Source: Linnemannia hyalina | Lineage: Eukaryota; Mortierellomycota; Mortierellomycetes; Mortierellales; Mortierellaceae | Direction: 5' to 3' | DNA length: 64,000 nt | Assembly (NCBI GenBank): GCA_019671135.1 | Contig: JAHRHY010000001.1 | Location: forward strand, 3,596,001 to 3,660,000 | Shown here: positions 11,701 through 21,468 of the stretch, piece after piece | Position numbering within the stretch: position 1 is the first letter of the stretch | Layout of the letters: each line of letters starts with the position of its first letter | Program-made: the position numbers and the translations under genes | Notes under the pieces: generated by a model | Seen by the model: the letters and a program-made list of their open reading frames with translations, nothing else | What the model was told of the DNA's origin: nothing | Database searches by the model: none

Positions 11701-12991
11701 ACTTGAGCGAGTTAGCGAGGTTAAAAAAAGTCCAACCCTCTCCACTGACCACTCAAAAGTACACCAGCTGGCAAAAAAAACAAGAGACAAGGAAGGGAAT
11801 CAAAGCGCGCCTCCCCCACTCAGAGGCGAAAAGAGAAAAGTAAAAGGGAAAGAATCGAATTTCCTCTCGCTCTTGTTTTCTGTCCAATCACAGCGTCGCG
11901 TTGGGGTGAAGGAATGTCCGCGGAACTTTTCTTTACATACCATATTTCCTCGCTCTGTATTCTTTGTACTCTCTGTACCCGTGCTCTTTATTTCTGCCTT
12001 CCTTCATTACGAATTGAACTCGTTTCCCCTTCTTCTTCATTCTGCTCACAACAACATCAACAACAAAACAACAGCAACAACACCTCACCACCCAATTGAG
12101 AGACAGACCTTTTTTCCTCCAACCACAGAAAAACAAAACTCGCCCATGACACACCACATTGTCAGAAACCTCCCTCCTTCTCCTCTTTACCCTCTTTTTT
12201 TTTTTTTTTTTTTTTTCCTTATCGTCCTTCCATCCAGCAGGCCATTTTTATTTTCCTGTTTCCTTCACTCTCCCCTTGACTTGCTCCTTTTCATCAATAA
12301 AACTAATATCGACACAAGCACGGGAAGCGGGTATGCTCACTCACTCCCTTTTTCTTTACAAAGCAAAAAGGAAAAACCTTGGATGTCAGCAGGAGGGAAA
12401 GACGGAGCAACTGGTTCGACTGTTTTCGCTACTCCGTTGACCCAGAAAGAAAATCCCACATTAAGAGATAAGAAAAAAATCAATCCTGTCTTCGCCTCTC
12501 CTTCCTTCCATCCATCCCTCGCTCGCACTTCCTCGCCCCGTTTTCCTCATGTATTCATGATCCACCGCCACGCCTTTTTTTAGTCGAGAACCCCCTCTTG
12601 GTTCCCTTATATACAATGCTAGCACAAGCTCTAACAGCGTGAATACGAGAGGGGCATCCTCTAAAGCAGAAGCGCCATTGCACCTGTTTCTCCTACTCCC
12701 TCGCATGCGCTAATTGCGTATATCGAATCGCCCATAAAAAAAATGAACTAAGGTTCTCAAATCGCACCACTCACCACTAACGCCTACACGTCTACACAAC
12801 AAGAAAATAATACGCCCATCGGCCTCAAACGTTTAATCGACCCAACTGCTTGGCAGGATCGTCCACAATTGAGCCCGCCATTATTTTTTGTTGTTGTTGT
12901 TTGCTGTCAGGCCCCTTCTCAATGCTCCAAAGTTTGAGGAGTACTGTACCTCTCACAAAGCATAAAACACAGCACCCGAATAAAAACATCT
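5388..12991. other. 7.6-kb gene-poor, AG/CT-skewed interval
   Basis: No convincing protein gene is visible. The plus strand is purine-rich for long stretches (for example 7000-9400) and pyrimidine-rich in others (9600-10000, 12100-12300). A (GA)n tract lies at 5733-5772 and a run of 22 T at 12195-12216. Many open frames here are by-products of this composition (Ser/Leu/Phe-rich or Arg/Glu/Lys-rich). Good minus-strand splice donors occur, for example GTGAGT near 7013 and CAGGGTACGTAA near 8825. The interval may therefore hold 5' leader exons of the bZIP gene, but no start codon could be tied to them. Confidence 0.6.
10988..11566 (-). ncRNA. Possible spliced minus-strand transcript of unclear coding status
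   Basis: Three good splice donors or acceptors occur in order on the minus strand: donor GAAAG|GTAAGC near 11482, acceptor AACAG near 11412, donor GGGG|GTAAGC near 11312, and acceptor TATTTCAG near 11173. The last segment can encode a 47-residue peptide from ATG to stop with one hydrophobic helix (core VLSFFCVFYVVILFLVWIF) and a short basic tail. The frame is not maintained through the upstream segments because stops intervene. It could be a non-coding RNA, a small membrane protein with its own ATG, or chance. Low confidence. Confidence 0.2.
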
Positions 12992-13873
12992 TCATTTTCT
13001 GCACCCCTGTTCCTCTCTGCCTAAGCCTAATGCACCATGCATGTAATGTATTGATGAATGGCTGCCCCCCTCCCCCCCCCTTCCCATTCCATCTGAAATA
13101 GCCGATAACTGATTATTGGCACAAATGAGACAAATAAGAGCCGTGTTTCTTTTACCTGATGCTGATGCCGATGAGACAGATGAGACGCCAAGTCGTCCCT
13201 GATTGGCCGCCGAATGAACTTCGAGTAAAAGCGCAACGTCCGCGGCAGTACAAAGACTCCTACTCTTCTTGGAGCTCGACGCGCGCCCGCTCATTCTACC
13301 TATCTCTCCTTCTCCTTCTCCTTCTCCTTCTCCTTCTCCTACACCGCCTCCGATAGAACTGTTGCTGCCCCTCCTCCTTTCTGCGCCATTGCTACTAAGG
13401 CCAATCCTGAACTTGTGGGAAGATGAGATCATTGGATCTCGAGGATGGACGTTGCTGCCGTCAATCATGTTGAGTGGCAATGGCAGTGGCGGTGCTGGTG
13501 GCAACGTATTGGTTGTCAAACCAGTCGATAGGGATGTTGCAGAGGAAGGAGAGTCGAACCCTGGGCGATAAAAAGTCGGACGAAGGGGAGAAGAAAGTCT
13601 CGAGAAGGTCGAGGAAGATTGATACAACCCGGAAAGATCTTCACCAGAGGGTCTCTTCTGACCAAGGAGCTTGCTTTTAGGTTCTATCATGATGGAGAGT
13701 GATGCTGTTGTTGTTGTTGTTGTTGTTGTCATCTCAGAGTGTGATCTGTGTTTTCGATGAAGAAAAGTCGGCTGCTGCAGGTGAAGGGGATGTAACTGAT
13801 GCTGAGGAAGGAGGCGGTTTTGAGTTGGTTGATATTGTTGTTCGCGCTGCTGGTCTTCCTGTTGGTTGGACAT
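12992..13873 (-). CDS. Low-complexity Ser/Gln/Pro-rich protein, function unknown
   Basis: The ATG at 13873 (MSNQQEDQQREQQ) is chosen because the upstream in-frame sequence is Phe/Leu/Ser-rich and looks like translated leader. Read through, the product is 293 residues. An in-frame 63-bp intron is likely (GTAAAAG at 13155 to TTTCAG at 13093), which gives 272. Visible parts in order are a Gln-rich N-terminus, a poly-Thr run, a KSKLLGQKRPSGEDLSGLYQ segment that is the most conserved-looking part, Ser/Pro linker, an acidic (GE)n run encoded by a CTCCTT hexamer repeat at about 13306-13341, then SSSKKSRSLCTAADVALLLE. There is no known domain. It is probably nuclear or cytoplasmic and disordered. The 3' end is uncertain; an alternative last exon ending near 12838 (VDDPAKQLGRLNV) is possible. 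Confidence 0.55.
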   Translation of the reverse strand: MSNQQEDQQREQQYQPTQNRLLPQHQLHPLHLQQPTFLHRKHRSHSEMTTTTTTTTASLSIMIEPKSKLLGQKRPSGEDLSGLYQSSSTFSRLSSPLRPTFYRPGFDSPSSATSLSTGLTTNTLPPAPPLPLPLNMIDGSNVHPRDPMISSSHKFRIGLSSNGAERRRGSNSSIGGGVGEGEGEGEGEGEIGRMSGRASSSKKSRSLCTAADVALLLEVHSAANQGRLGVSSVSSASASGKRNTALICLICANNQLSAISDGMGRGGEGGSHSSIHYMHGALGLGREEQGCRK

Positions 13874-16162
13874 GGGTGAATATGAAGCGTGCTTGTTTGA
13901 TAGGAATGGATGTGGTGGTGGTGATGGCGGTGGCAAAGATAACCTGGAAGAGAGGAAGTAAAAGGAAGGAAAACATAGGGATAGGAACGAATTTAGTTTT
14001 TTCCGAAAACATGAGGGTTTTCGTCGATCCTGGATTGGGGAAAACAGAATGAAAAACCTGAAAGGTCTAGAGATCCAAGCAAATGTTCGATTGCCGTACG
14101 TAATGGAATGCGCTAAACAGTTTGTAACAAACAAAAGAGAAAAACGCTGCACCTTCGGTGATATAACAAGGAATATGGATTAGTCAAGGTCAAGGTAGAC
14201 TGTGGAAAGGGTGTCATCAAAAAGAGTCAATTGAAGTGTGTCTCTCTGCCCACAAAGTCAGGAAAGAGAAAGAGAAGTGGGAGTGTAGGAGAATATAGGA
14301 TGGAGAAGGGGTGGAGGGAGGGACGCACACGTAACCCCTTCACCGCACGCTGCATTCAAGATCAACAGAAATCAATGCCCCTCCTCACGATCTTTTTCAT
14401 TTGCCAGGTGTACATGAACAATGTGGAGATGAACACGTATCCCTGTCTTCGTACCCTACTGCACAAAGTGCAGCACTATTGTATTATTTCGTCTGGAATG
14501 TCTATTCTATTGCTATGCTGTCAATAAAAAAAACGCGCCTTTTGGAAGAAGCGAGTGAAAAAATGTATCTTGAGCCTTGATTGCCCGGAATGTGAAGAGG
14601 AAAAACGCGTAAGAAATAATAGGGTTTGGGGATGTATAGCACCATCATACGTACACACATAGACATTGACTTGCACAGCACAAGCAAAATGAAAACGAAA
14701 ATGAACAAAGGAGTAAACAGGCTATATTCCTGTTCTGCACGTAAGATACATCGGCGTATCTTCTTGTATGTTCTTTCTATGCTTCTGTCAACCTTTCGAG
14801 ACTTCGTGTAGCTGTGGTGGAGTCATAATGTGCCGGCCAACTGTAACGTGCTTTTGCTGTGGTTGTCAAGGTCAGTACGTGTATTTGGGTTGAACAATTG
14901 ACGGAGGTTTGTGAATGTGAAAGATTAACGAATGGTTGGTTTTTCGTAGTTGAAAGGTTGAAGGGTTGAAAATTGATGATTGATCTGTAAAGGTATGTGG
15001 ATGGTTGCGTACAGATTACAGTGAAAGGAAGCGGAAGGAGAGGATTGGAGTGGTAAGAGGGTGTGGGAAGGATAGCAGAGGTGACAAATAGGAGGACGAA
15101 TGTGTGCTAACATTGAGTAAACATTTGAAGATGGGATGGGAGCAAAAAAAAATGGAGGCTAGAATCAAAATGAGAATTGAGGAGAAGGACAAGAGGACAA
15201 GAGGACAAGAGATGCTGATGCTGTGGATATTTGTCCATTGAATGTACCTCTTTTCATTCTTTCGATCCCTTGAATTCCGTTTTGAGGGTAAAGGAGGGAT
15301 GGAGGGGGCTAAGGATGTGATCTTGTAATCCTCCCAGCCATCCTTTGGAACACACTCTCTCACATACACATTCAAGTGGACATGCTTCAAACAATCACAA
15401 GCAAAAAACACAACACCCTTTAAAATCACGTAAATTGACCCAATCATTCCGATTGACATAAACACACACAGAGCACAGATTACGAGAGAGTACAAAAACA
15501 CGTAAGAAAGAAAGGGATGCATCAGGGGTGGAGAAGTGGGCGAGGAAAGAGGACAATTGAATAAGGGCCAGAAGTAAAACGATCCAGTTCATCCACAAAA
15601 AAAACCTTGACAATTTTTCCAGAGCCCTGGTGCTATTTTTCCTAAGCTTGCCTGATAACTTGACGAATCTGAGTGAAAAGTAAAGAAAACGACACAGCAG
15701 TAACATTTACGGGTGGTAAGAAAGAAAAGGGGAGGAGGAGAGGAGAGGAGAAGAGGGGGGGTCAGTTCTTTTTTTTCTTTGTGATCGCTAATTGTGGTTT
15801 TTTTCTGTGTTCATTTAGACGAGGGAATGCTTGTTATCTAAGTGTTGTAGGAATCAGCTCGTGATGACAACAAACTCTATCACAGTCGTCGCGTTCGTCG
15901 CGTCTTGTCCTCGCCCCATCGTCGTTCGTCCCCGTCGTCCCCGTGACTGGAGGTGCTATCTCACTCAAGCCATTAGTAGCTACCTGTGTGGGTGGGGGGC
16001 TATTCTTGCCATGACTTGTTCCATGTGTCCTATGATAAACCCCTTTACCATTTGATCAAGTTCGAGACAGGAGAAGGATGAATATGTACAGTGCACGCAT
16101 TCTATTATGGTTTATTATCCCATGCTTATTTTTTCATTCATTTCATGATATCAAATAATCGA
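13874..16162. other. Intergenic interval between two minus-strand genes
   Basis: About 2.3 kb with no supported gene. The part next to 13873 is probably the leader of the low-complexity gene. Small hydrophobic frames on the minus strand around 15000-15700 lack convincing splice or start context. The 3' side contains the polyadenylation region of the Kelch gene. Confidence 0.55.
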
Positions 16163-18818
16163 CTATTTGCCTTGTGAGAGTGAGAGCGCTTCCTTCTGTG
16201 CAGGACTCAACTCATGATACACAACAAGCGCGCCATAGCCGTCTTCCTCATCTCGTCTCGCCCTCGCAAATACCGACCGCCCCTGCCCCGACATCCTGAC
16301 TCTTGCTGCTGTTGGTGCTGGCCGAGCGAGGAACTCGGAATCCGCCAGGGGCTGGTTCGGGTAGACATAGCTCGATACGGGCACCATCCCTGTCCCATGC
16401 TCAACCACCATCTCCGGGTACCCTAGACTTGAAGGCGAATGACCCAACTGTGTCATCTGTGCTGCGATCGACATGGGATGTTCCTGCGGTGAGATGGCCG
16501 ACAGTCGTCTTGACTCTGGTCTGTACCCTCCTGCTCCTCCGGTACCAGACGATGATCCGAATCCTAGCCGAGTAGCCGCACGACCCAAGATCCCCCAAGT
16601 CGGATTGGCGCCACCTCGTTGCTGTTTCCTGATAGCGTCCCGGGGGACTTGGTGTCTCATATTCTCTCTGGCGAGCGTATTCCGCGTCCGGCGCTTCTTT
16701 TGCCTCACCAGGAGACAAAACACTCCAATGACCAGTCCGGCTGTGAAGACGAATCCGATGCCCAGAACTGCAATCAACGAGAGACCGCTCTTTTTCCCGC
16801 CCCCGGTTGGATCGTTGTTGTTTCCTGGGTTGACCATTTGGTCGGATGGGGTGTACCGCGAGATCCAGGTGTTGGTTGTTGTGTCCAGCAGAACAACGGG
16901 TGTCGAATCGGGCGTTTGGTGTGATGAAAGGCCTATGTTTGTTTGGGTTGAGAGAGGCCAGAGAGAGATGGTGGGGCGTGAAAGGGAGGGGAATGGTTTA
17001 ACAGAAGAGAAAAAGGAGAGTGGAGAAAGGTGAGTGTTAATAATTAAGAGAAAAGAAAACAGTTCACGCTAAACCTCGCTTGAGTATGAATGACCCGTTC
17101 AGATGATTATCGCATGTGGCTCAAATTTACCCTCTTTCCTCACCCCGCTCATTAGCCCTATCTGATTGACTGACACGCCCATTGACTTACAACAAATGTC
17201 CCATCCGTCTGTGCCCTCTCTTGTCCTGTCCCCGTCGCTGCGCAAGGTCATACCATGACCCACAAGCCTCTCCTCTTTTTTTTTTTATTCCTGCAATGGC
17301 TGCATGAAGATAGTAACAAGGACGGTCAAGGAGGGCGATCGTCACTCTTCTTTCTCTTCACCATCAACGTTATTAATAGATCTCTCATGTCCATCGTTGA
17401 TACTGTCGGATGCTTTTATCCAGTAACACTGCATTTTTTTATCTTTCCTCTTCGTCTCTTTTTTCTCTGCCTCATCCCTGCCTCGTTGTTCTTTTCTTCT
17501 CTCTTCCCCTCTCCTTGAAATCAGAAGTCTTTTCGCATTTTTGCTTGAGACATTGTTGTCATTATTTGTTGCTTGTTCCTTACCAAACATAACAACCATA
17601 GTTTTCCCAACCATGGTCGCAGTATGTCCCCACCTCCTCGGAATCGTGCCCTTGGCCCCGGGCGAGGACCAAGTCCATGTCGGCAAGTCGAGATAAAACG
17701 TCACCCAGAAAGCCGATTTAAAGTCGTCCGTGCCGCCATACAACAACAAGGTCGTCGAGTTGACCATCACTGTCGAAAACGCCATCCGTGGGTCTGGAGG
17801 CTTCCCCAGGAGTGGAACCTCCTTCCAGCTGGCCTCGGCCGATTGGGTGTCCATCACATGGGCGCTTGTCAAGTTGACAAGGAGTCCTTGAGGATTGATC
17901 CCTCCGAGGATAATCGCACGTCCGTCCGTCGTCAGGGTCATGGTGTGTCGGGCCAGGGCGGGGGCACTGGGCGCTACCGAGACGGGTGCGGAGATTTGGG
18001 GAGCAAATTCGGAGGAGGGGTTCAAGGTCACTAAAGATGAAACGATTGTTGGTATTGTTCCATTGACTGGTGGTGCTGCTGTTGCTCCTGCTCCTGCTGC
18101 AGCAACTGCTGTCGTTCCTATCTGATATCCCCCCTGCAGGAGTATGCCGTCCTTGCCGGTGGTGATGACTGCATGATATGACCGATGGAGATACTGAAGA
18201 TTGTTGTCGGTCTGCGGTGGTGATGGTATTACTGAAGGTAGAGACGGTTTTGGTGGTAGTGTGGCGACAGGGGATAATGATATAGTTGAGGATGGTATTG
18301 ATGATGCTGTGGGGATTGGCGGCACCCTCCATCTGATACCACCGCTTGCAAGAGGGTCGAGCAAGAGGATATACTCCAATGTCTGGTTCCCCGTGGATTC
18401 GCCACCGACGACCAAGATATGGTTTAAGCTAGGGACGACGCTCATCGAATGACCTGTGAGAGGGATAGTGAGCTGGGGCAAGGCCGTGAAGATCATAGGT
18501 CGATCAACTGGCCATGACTGGCTGAAATCCAGGGCTATGGTCTCGCCTAGGATGGACTCGAGACCGGCACTATCCTTGGTTGTCCCGCCAGTGATGTAGA
18601 GCGTTGTGTTGAGAAGGGTCTATTAGAGGGATTAGTCGGTTAAAGGATGATGAAGTAAAGAGGCGAGAGGTGCGGTTGATATGGAATTGAGTGCAAGAGT
18701 CGTTAGAGGACGAAGGTTTTCTTTTACTTGAACACAGGTTGTAGTTGCACTTGAGTTGAATGTGAGTCATGAGAGGCATTACCGATGCGTGAAACCAACG
18801 TGGCTTCAAGGAAGTCAT
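16163..18818 (-). CDS. Kelch-repeat protein with C-terminal transmembrane anchor
   Basis: The exons are about 18818-18783, 18619-17584 and 16932-16163. Introns of 163 bp and 651 bp join with exact phase: Ser|Thr in PRWFHAS-TLLNTTLYITGG, and a split Gly in MVVMFG-LSSHQTP. At least five Kelch blades are visible (LYITGG, ILVVGGES, GILLQGGYQ, AIILGGINPQG, LLLYGGTDD, then MVVMFG...VVLLDTTTNTW), predicting a beta-propeller. The last exon carries a Gly-rich linker, one membrane helix (SLIAVLGIGFVFTAGLVIGVFCLLV), a basic stop-transfer KKRRTR and a roughly 180-residue disordered cytoplasmic tail. The propeller should therefore face the outside or the lumen. The start is unresolved. The ATG at 18818 is the nearest in-frame one, but a hydrophobic stretch just upstream (LPLVAVVVAM) or an exon near 19050 may supply the expected signal peptide. 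The ligand is unknown. Confidence 0.82.
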
Positions 18819-20811
18819 GGCGACAACGACGGCGACGAGAGGGAGGTTGTTGTTTTTGTTGCTCTTGTTATTGTTGTGGTTGTTGTTGCATCTGTTTGCG
18901 AATGTTTCTTCTAGGTGTAGCAATGGAGGGTGTGGGTGAATTAAAGGAAAATGAGAGAATGCTGCAACATCAAAAGACTGAAGAGAGGAAAAACAACAAC
19001 AATGGGGTAGTAGCTGGCAGGTACCTGTAGGGCCCAGTCGACAACCAAGTTAAGCGCAGGTCGGAGCGACCAATTGGCACAGAGAGAGAAGAAGGGGCGG
19101 GAGAGAGACATGGAGGAAAATAAAGCAAAAAAGGCGACGCTCTGTGTCCCTTCTGGAGCAGATTGATTGTGTGTGTGCGTGTGGTTCGAATCGCAAATCT
19201 GTGGATACATGAAAGAAACAGGAGATCTAATGTATGGACCTGCGCGCATATTTGCTCCAAACCATCATAACTTCCTTCCCCTCTCAATTTACTCTCCATC
19301 CTCTACTCCGTTCTACTTTGTTTACATCTTGAGTGAAAGAAGGCTAAACCGTTATCCTTTTTTTCTTCCTCCTCTTCATTGTGGTGCCCGGGATTATTTA
19401 TGTTCTTCAACGGCGACCGTTATATATTTTTAATCATCCCTGACGGAGAGCGAAAAGTGTTCAAAATCACAATCAGGGTAGAAGGTGATGTGCCTGGATG
19501 AGGATCGACCTTCTGTCGATAATCGGCCATTCTTTGAGTGAAAGAGAGGAGCAGCACCGCCACTGACATGTCCCGACTACTACACCAATAAACCGCCTTC
19601 TTATTCTTAACATTGGTACCATCCATTCCCCCTCTTCCGTGGGGACCGAGTTTAAAGGAGAGAAAATGAGAGAGCAGCGAAATGGGTAAACAAGGAGACA
19701 CACAAGTATGGAGTAAGCAGGATGCAGTGAAAAGTGAAAGGATACGCATCAATGCACGTCACTTCAGAAAGTCATGACATCCTTAGACATTTTGAGAGTC
19801 GAAATAGTCCCAGCCATGCAGATGCGTCTCACTCAGTGTGTTCTATTAGTGGCGCATCTTACCACCTCAACGAGCCAACTTTGCTTTTACTATAGCTCGC
19901 TCCTTGAAGTCGAAAGATCCTTTTCAATTGACTTGTACGCGTCAAATCGAAGAAAAGTAATTACTTACTAGGGTATCTAGGCTTTAGAAAAGCTTAGCAT
20001 TATGCGAAATTGAGTGACCTCAAAAGACACGTTGATCGACACTCACTCCCTCGGGTGGCCGGGTGGCCGCATTCCTGTCTGTCTGTTGATGACATCTCAA
20101 TTGCTCAGAAAAAGAGAACACTCCAGGAGCAAGACTACAGCCCAAAGCAAGTCGAAGAAAAAGTCGATCAGACATCATCTTCCAGAAACTCTCAAGGTTG
20201 TTTTTGTTTGTCTCTCACAACCTCTACCTCCTTTCAGCCCTACTTTCTTCTTTGTCGCCTCTGTTTCTACAATTGTACAGCATCGCCGGTCGCCGGTTGT
20301 TTGTGTTAATGTTGTTTATGTCTTGGTCGTTGATGGCGAAGATATATGGAGGCGGGAAAGGAACGAGGTCTAATTTTGCCGAAGTGAGAAAACCCCGAGT
20401 ATATTTGAATGTATTGTACAATATAGTACACGCAACGAGAATAATACGCCTGTATTTTTTTATGTTTTTGTTCATGAGAGCTCAAACTGTTTAGAAAAGT
20501 AACGAGGAGCTATTCAAAGAAGAGAAGTAAAAAAGAGAGTTTTGAAGGATGGAAATGGCGAGTGAATGAGCAGCTGGCAACCCTGTCGTTTTTTTCAGTG
20601 GGCGTTTTGGTTTGTTTTTTCTCGAGGACACAAGGAAAAGAGACGAGTGAAATAGTGGGCATGAAGCTGATGGGTTGCTGTTATTGTGCGTGTATAGATG
20701 AGAGAAGAATCGACGGAAACAACTTGATAATTAGTGATGTCGGCTATGCGTGTGTGTCTTCAGCCCAACTTTATGTTCATGTCCCCATCCTGGTTCCTCT
20801 GATATCTCGCA
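18819..20811. other. Intergenic interval with possible 5' exon of the Kelch gene
   Basis: A minus-strand CAG|GTACCTG donor near 19024 follows a short frame (ALNLVVDWALQ) that could be a signal-peptide exon of the Kelch gene, but phase to the next exon could not be established. The remainder has no supported gene. Confidence 0.4.
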
Positions 20812-21094
20812 TCATTTCTGCGTGAGAGGGAAAAAGGAATAGCAGTCGCGTTACGTGTGAGTTTGTATGAAAAGTGTTGGTGTGTCGACTATGTCTGTGT
20901 TCACTTGTGCTCAGTACAAGAGAAAGAAGAAGTCGACAAAAAAAAGGTAATGGCTCAACGGCGAACCTTACCTCTGACTGAGTCTGCTCCATGGCAATAC
21001 CGGTACTGTGCCAAATGTGTGAGAGCATAACTGAGTGATGCCCTTTTCCTCTTAGGACAGGGAAGATGCGCTGATTGGCCAAAGTCAGACCCAT
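20812..21094 (-). CDS. Possible 42-residue spliced micro-protein
   Basis: An exon at 21094-20972 runs from ATG (context GCAATGG) with 41 sense codons (MGLTLANQRIFPVLRGKG..., ...AMEQTQSE) to a consensus donor GAG|GTAAGG. The best acceptor downstream is CTCACGCAG at 20819-20818, after which the frame gives Lys and then a stop. The composition of the exon is ordinary protein, unlike the skewed DNA around it. It is divergent from the HSPA12-like gene. It could instead be the first exon of a longer gene whose next exon I have not found. Function unknown. Confidence 0.3.
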
Positions 21095-21291
21095 TGCCTT
21101 TAATCAGTTATGAATTTTTTTTTTTTTTTTTAAACTTTCGCCAACATCCCCACTCCTCTTCCTTCCTTCTCTTTTTCTTCCTCCTTCTCTTTCTTCCTTC
21201 CTCCCTTTCACCTTTCCTTCTTTCGTGTCCCCTCCCTCCCCTTCCCTTCCTTTCTGCTCCCTTCCCGTCATCATCTTCCCTTCCCTTACCT

Positions 21292-21387
21292 CTCTCCTCG
21301 CCCCTCTTCCTTCTCCTCTCCTCGCCTCTCTTCCTTCTCCTCTCCTCGCCTCTCTTCCTTCTCCTCTCCTCGCCTCTCTTCCTTCTA
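21292..21387 (+). repeat. 24-bp tandem repeat, four copies, in a pyrimidine tract
   Basis: The unit CTCTCCTCGCCTCTCTTCCT plus TCTC is repeated four times, nearly perfectly, inside a roughly 280-base CT-only stretch (21140-21415). That stretch ends about 55 bases before the ATG of the HSPA12-like gene. It is probably leader or core promoter DNA; pyrimidine tracts often precede transcription starts in fungi. Confidence 0.85.
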
Positions 21388-21468
21388 CTTTCCTCCTCCC
21401 TCCACTCCACTCAACCCTAATAACATCCCACCTTCCTCCCTTGAACTCGCCCGTCATCCACATTCGAC

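Noticed and set aside
11693..12583. 296-codon plus-strand open frame
   Set aside because: It includes translation of a 22-T run and is dominated by Phe/Leu/Ser from CT-rich DNA. No domain, poor start context, no splice logic.
12461..12706. Min-strand 81-codon frame as a downstream exon of the low-complexity gene
   Set aside because: No acceptor in the needed phase and the composition is that of skewed DNA.
19180..19200. GGTTCGAATC word as a tRNA T-arm
   Set aside because: No acceptor, D or anticodon stems can be formed around it.
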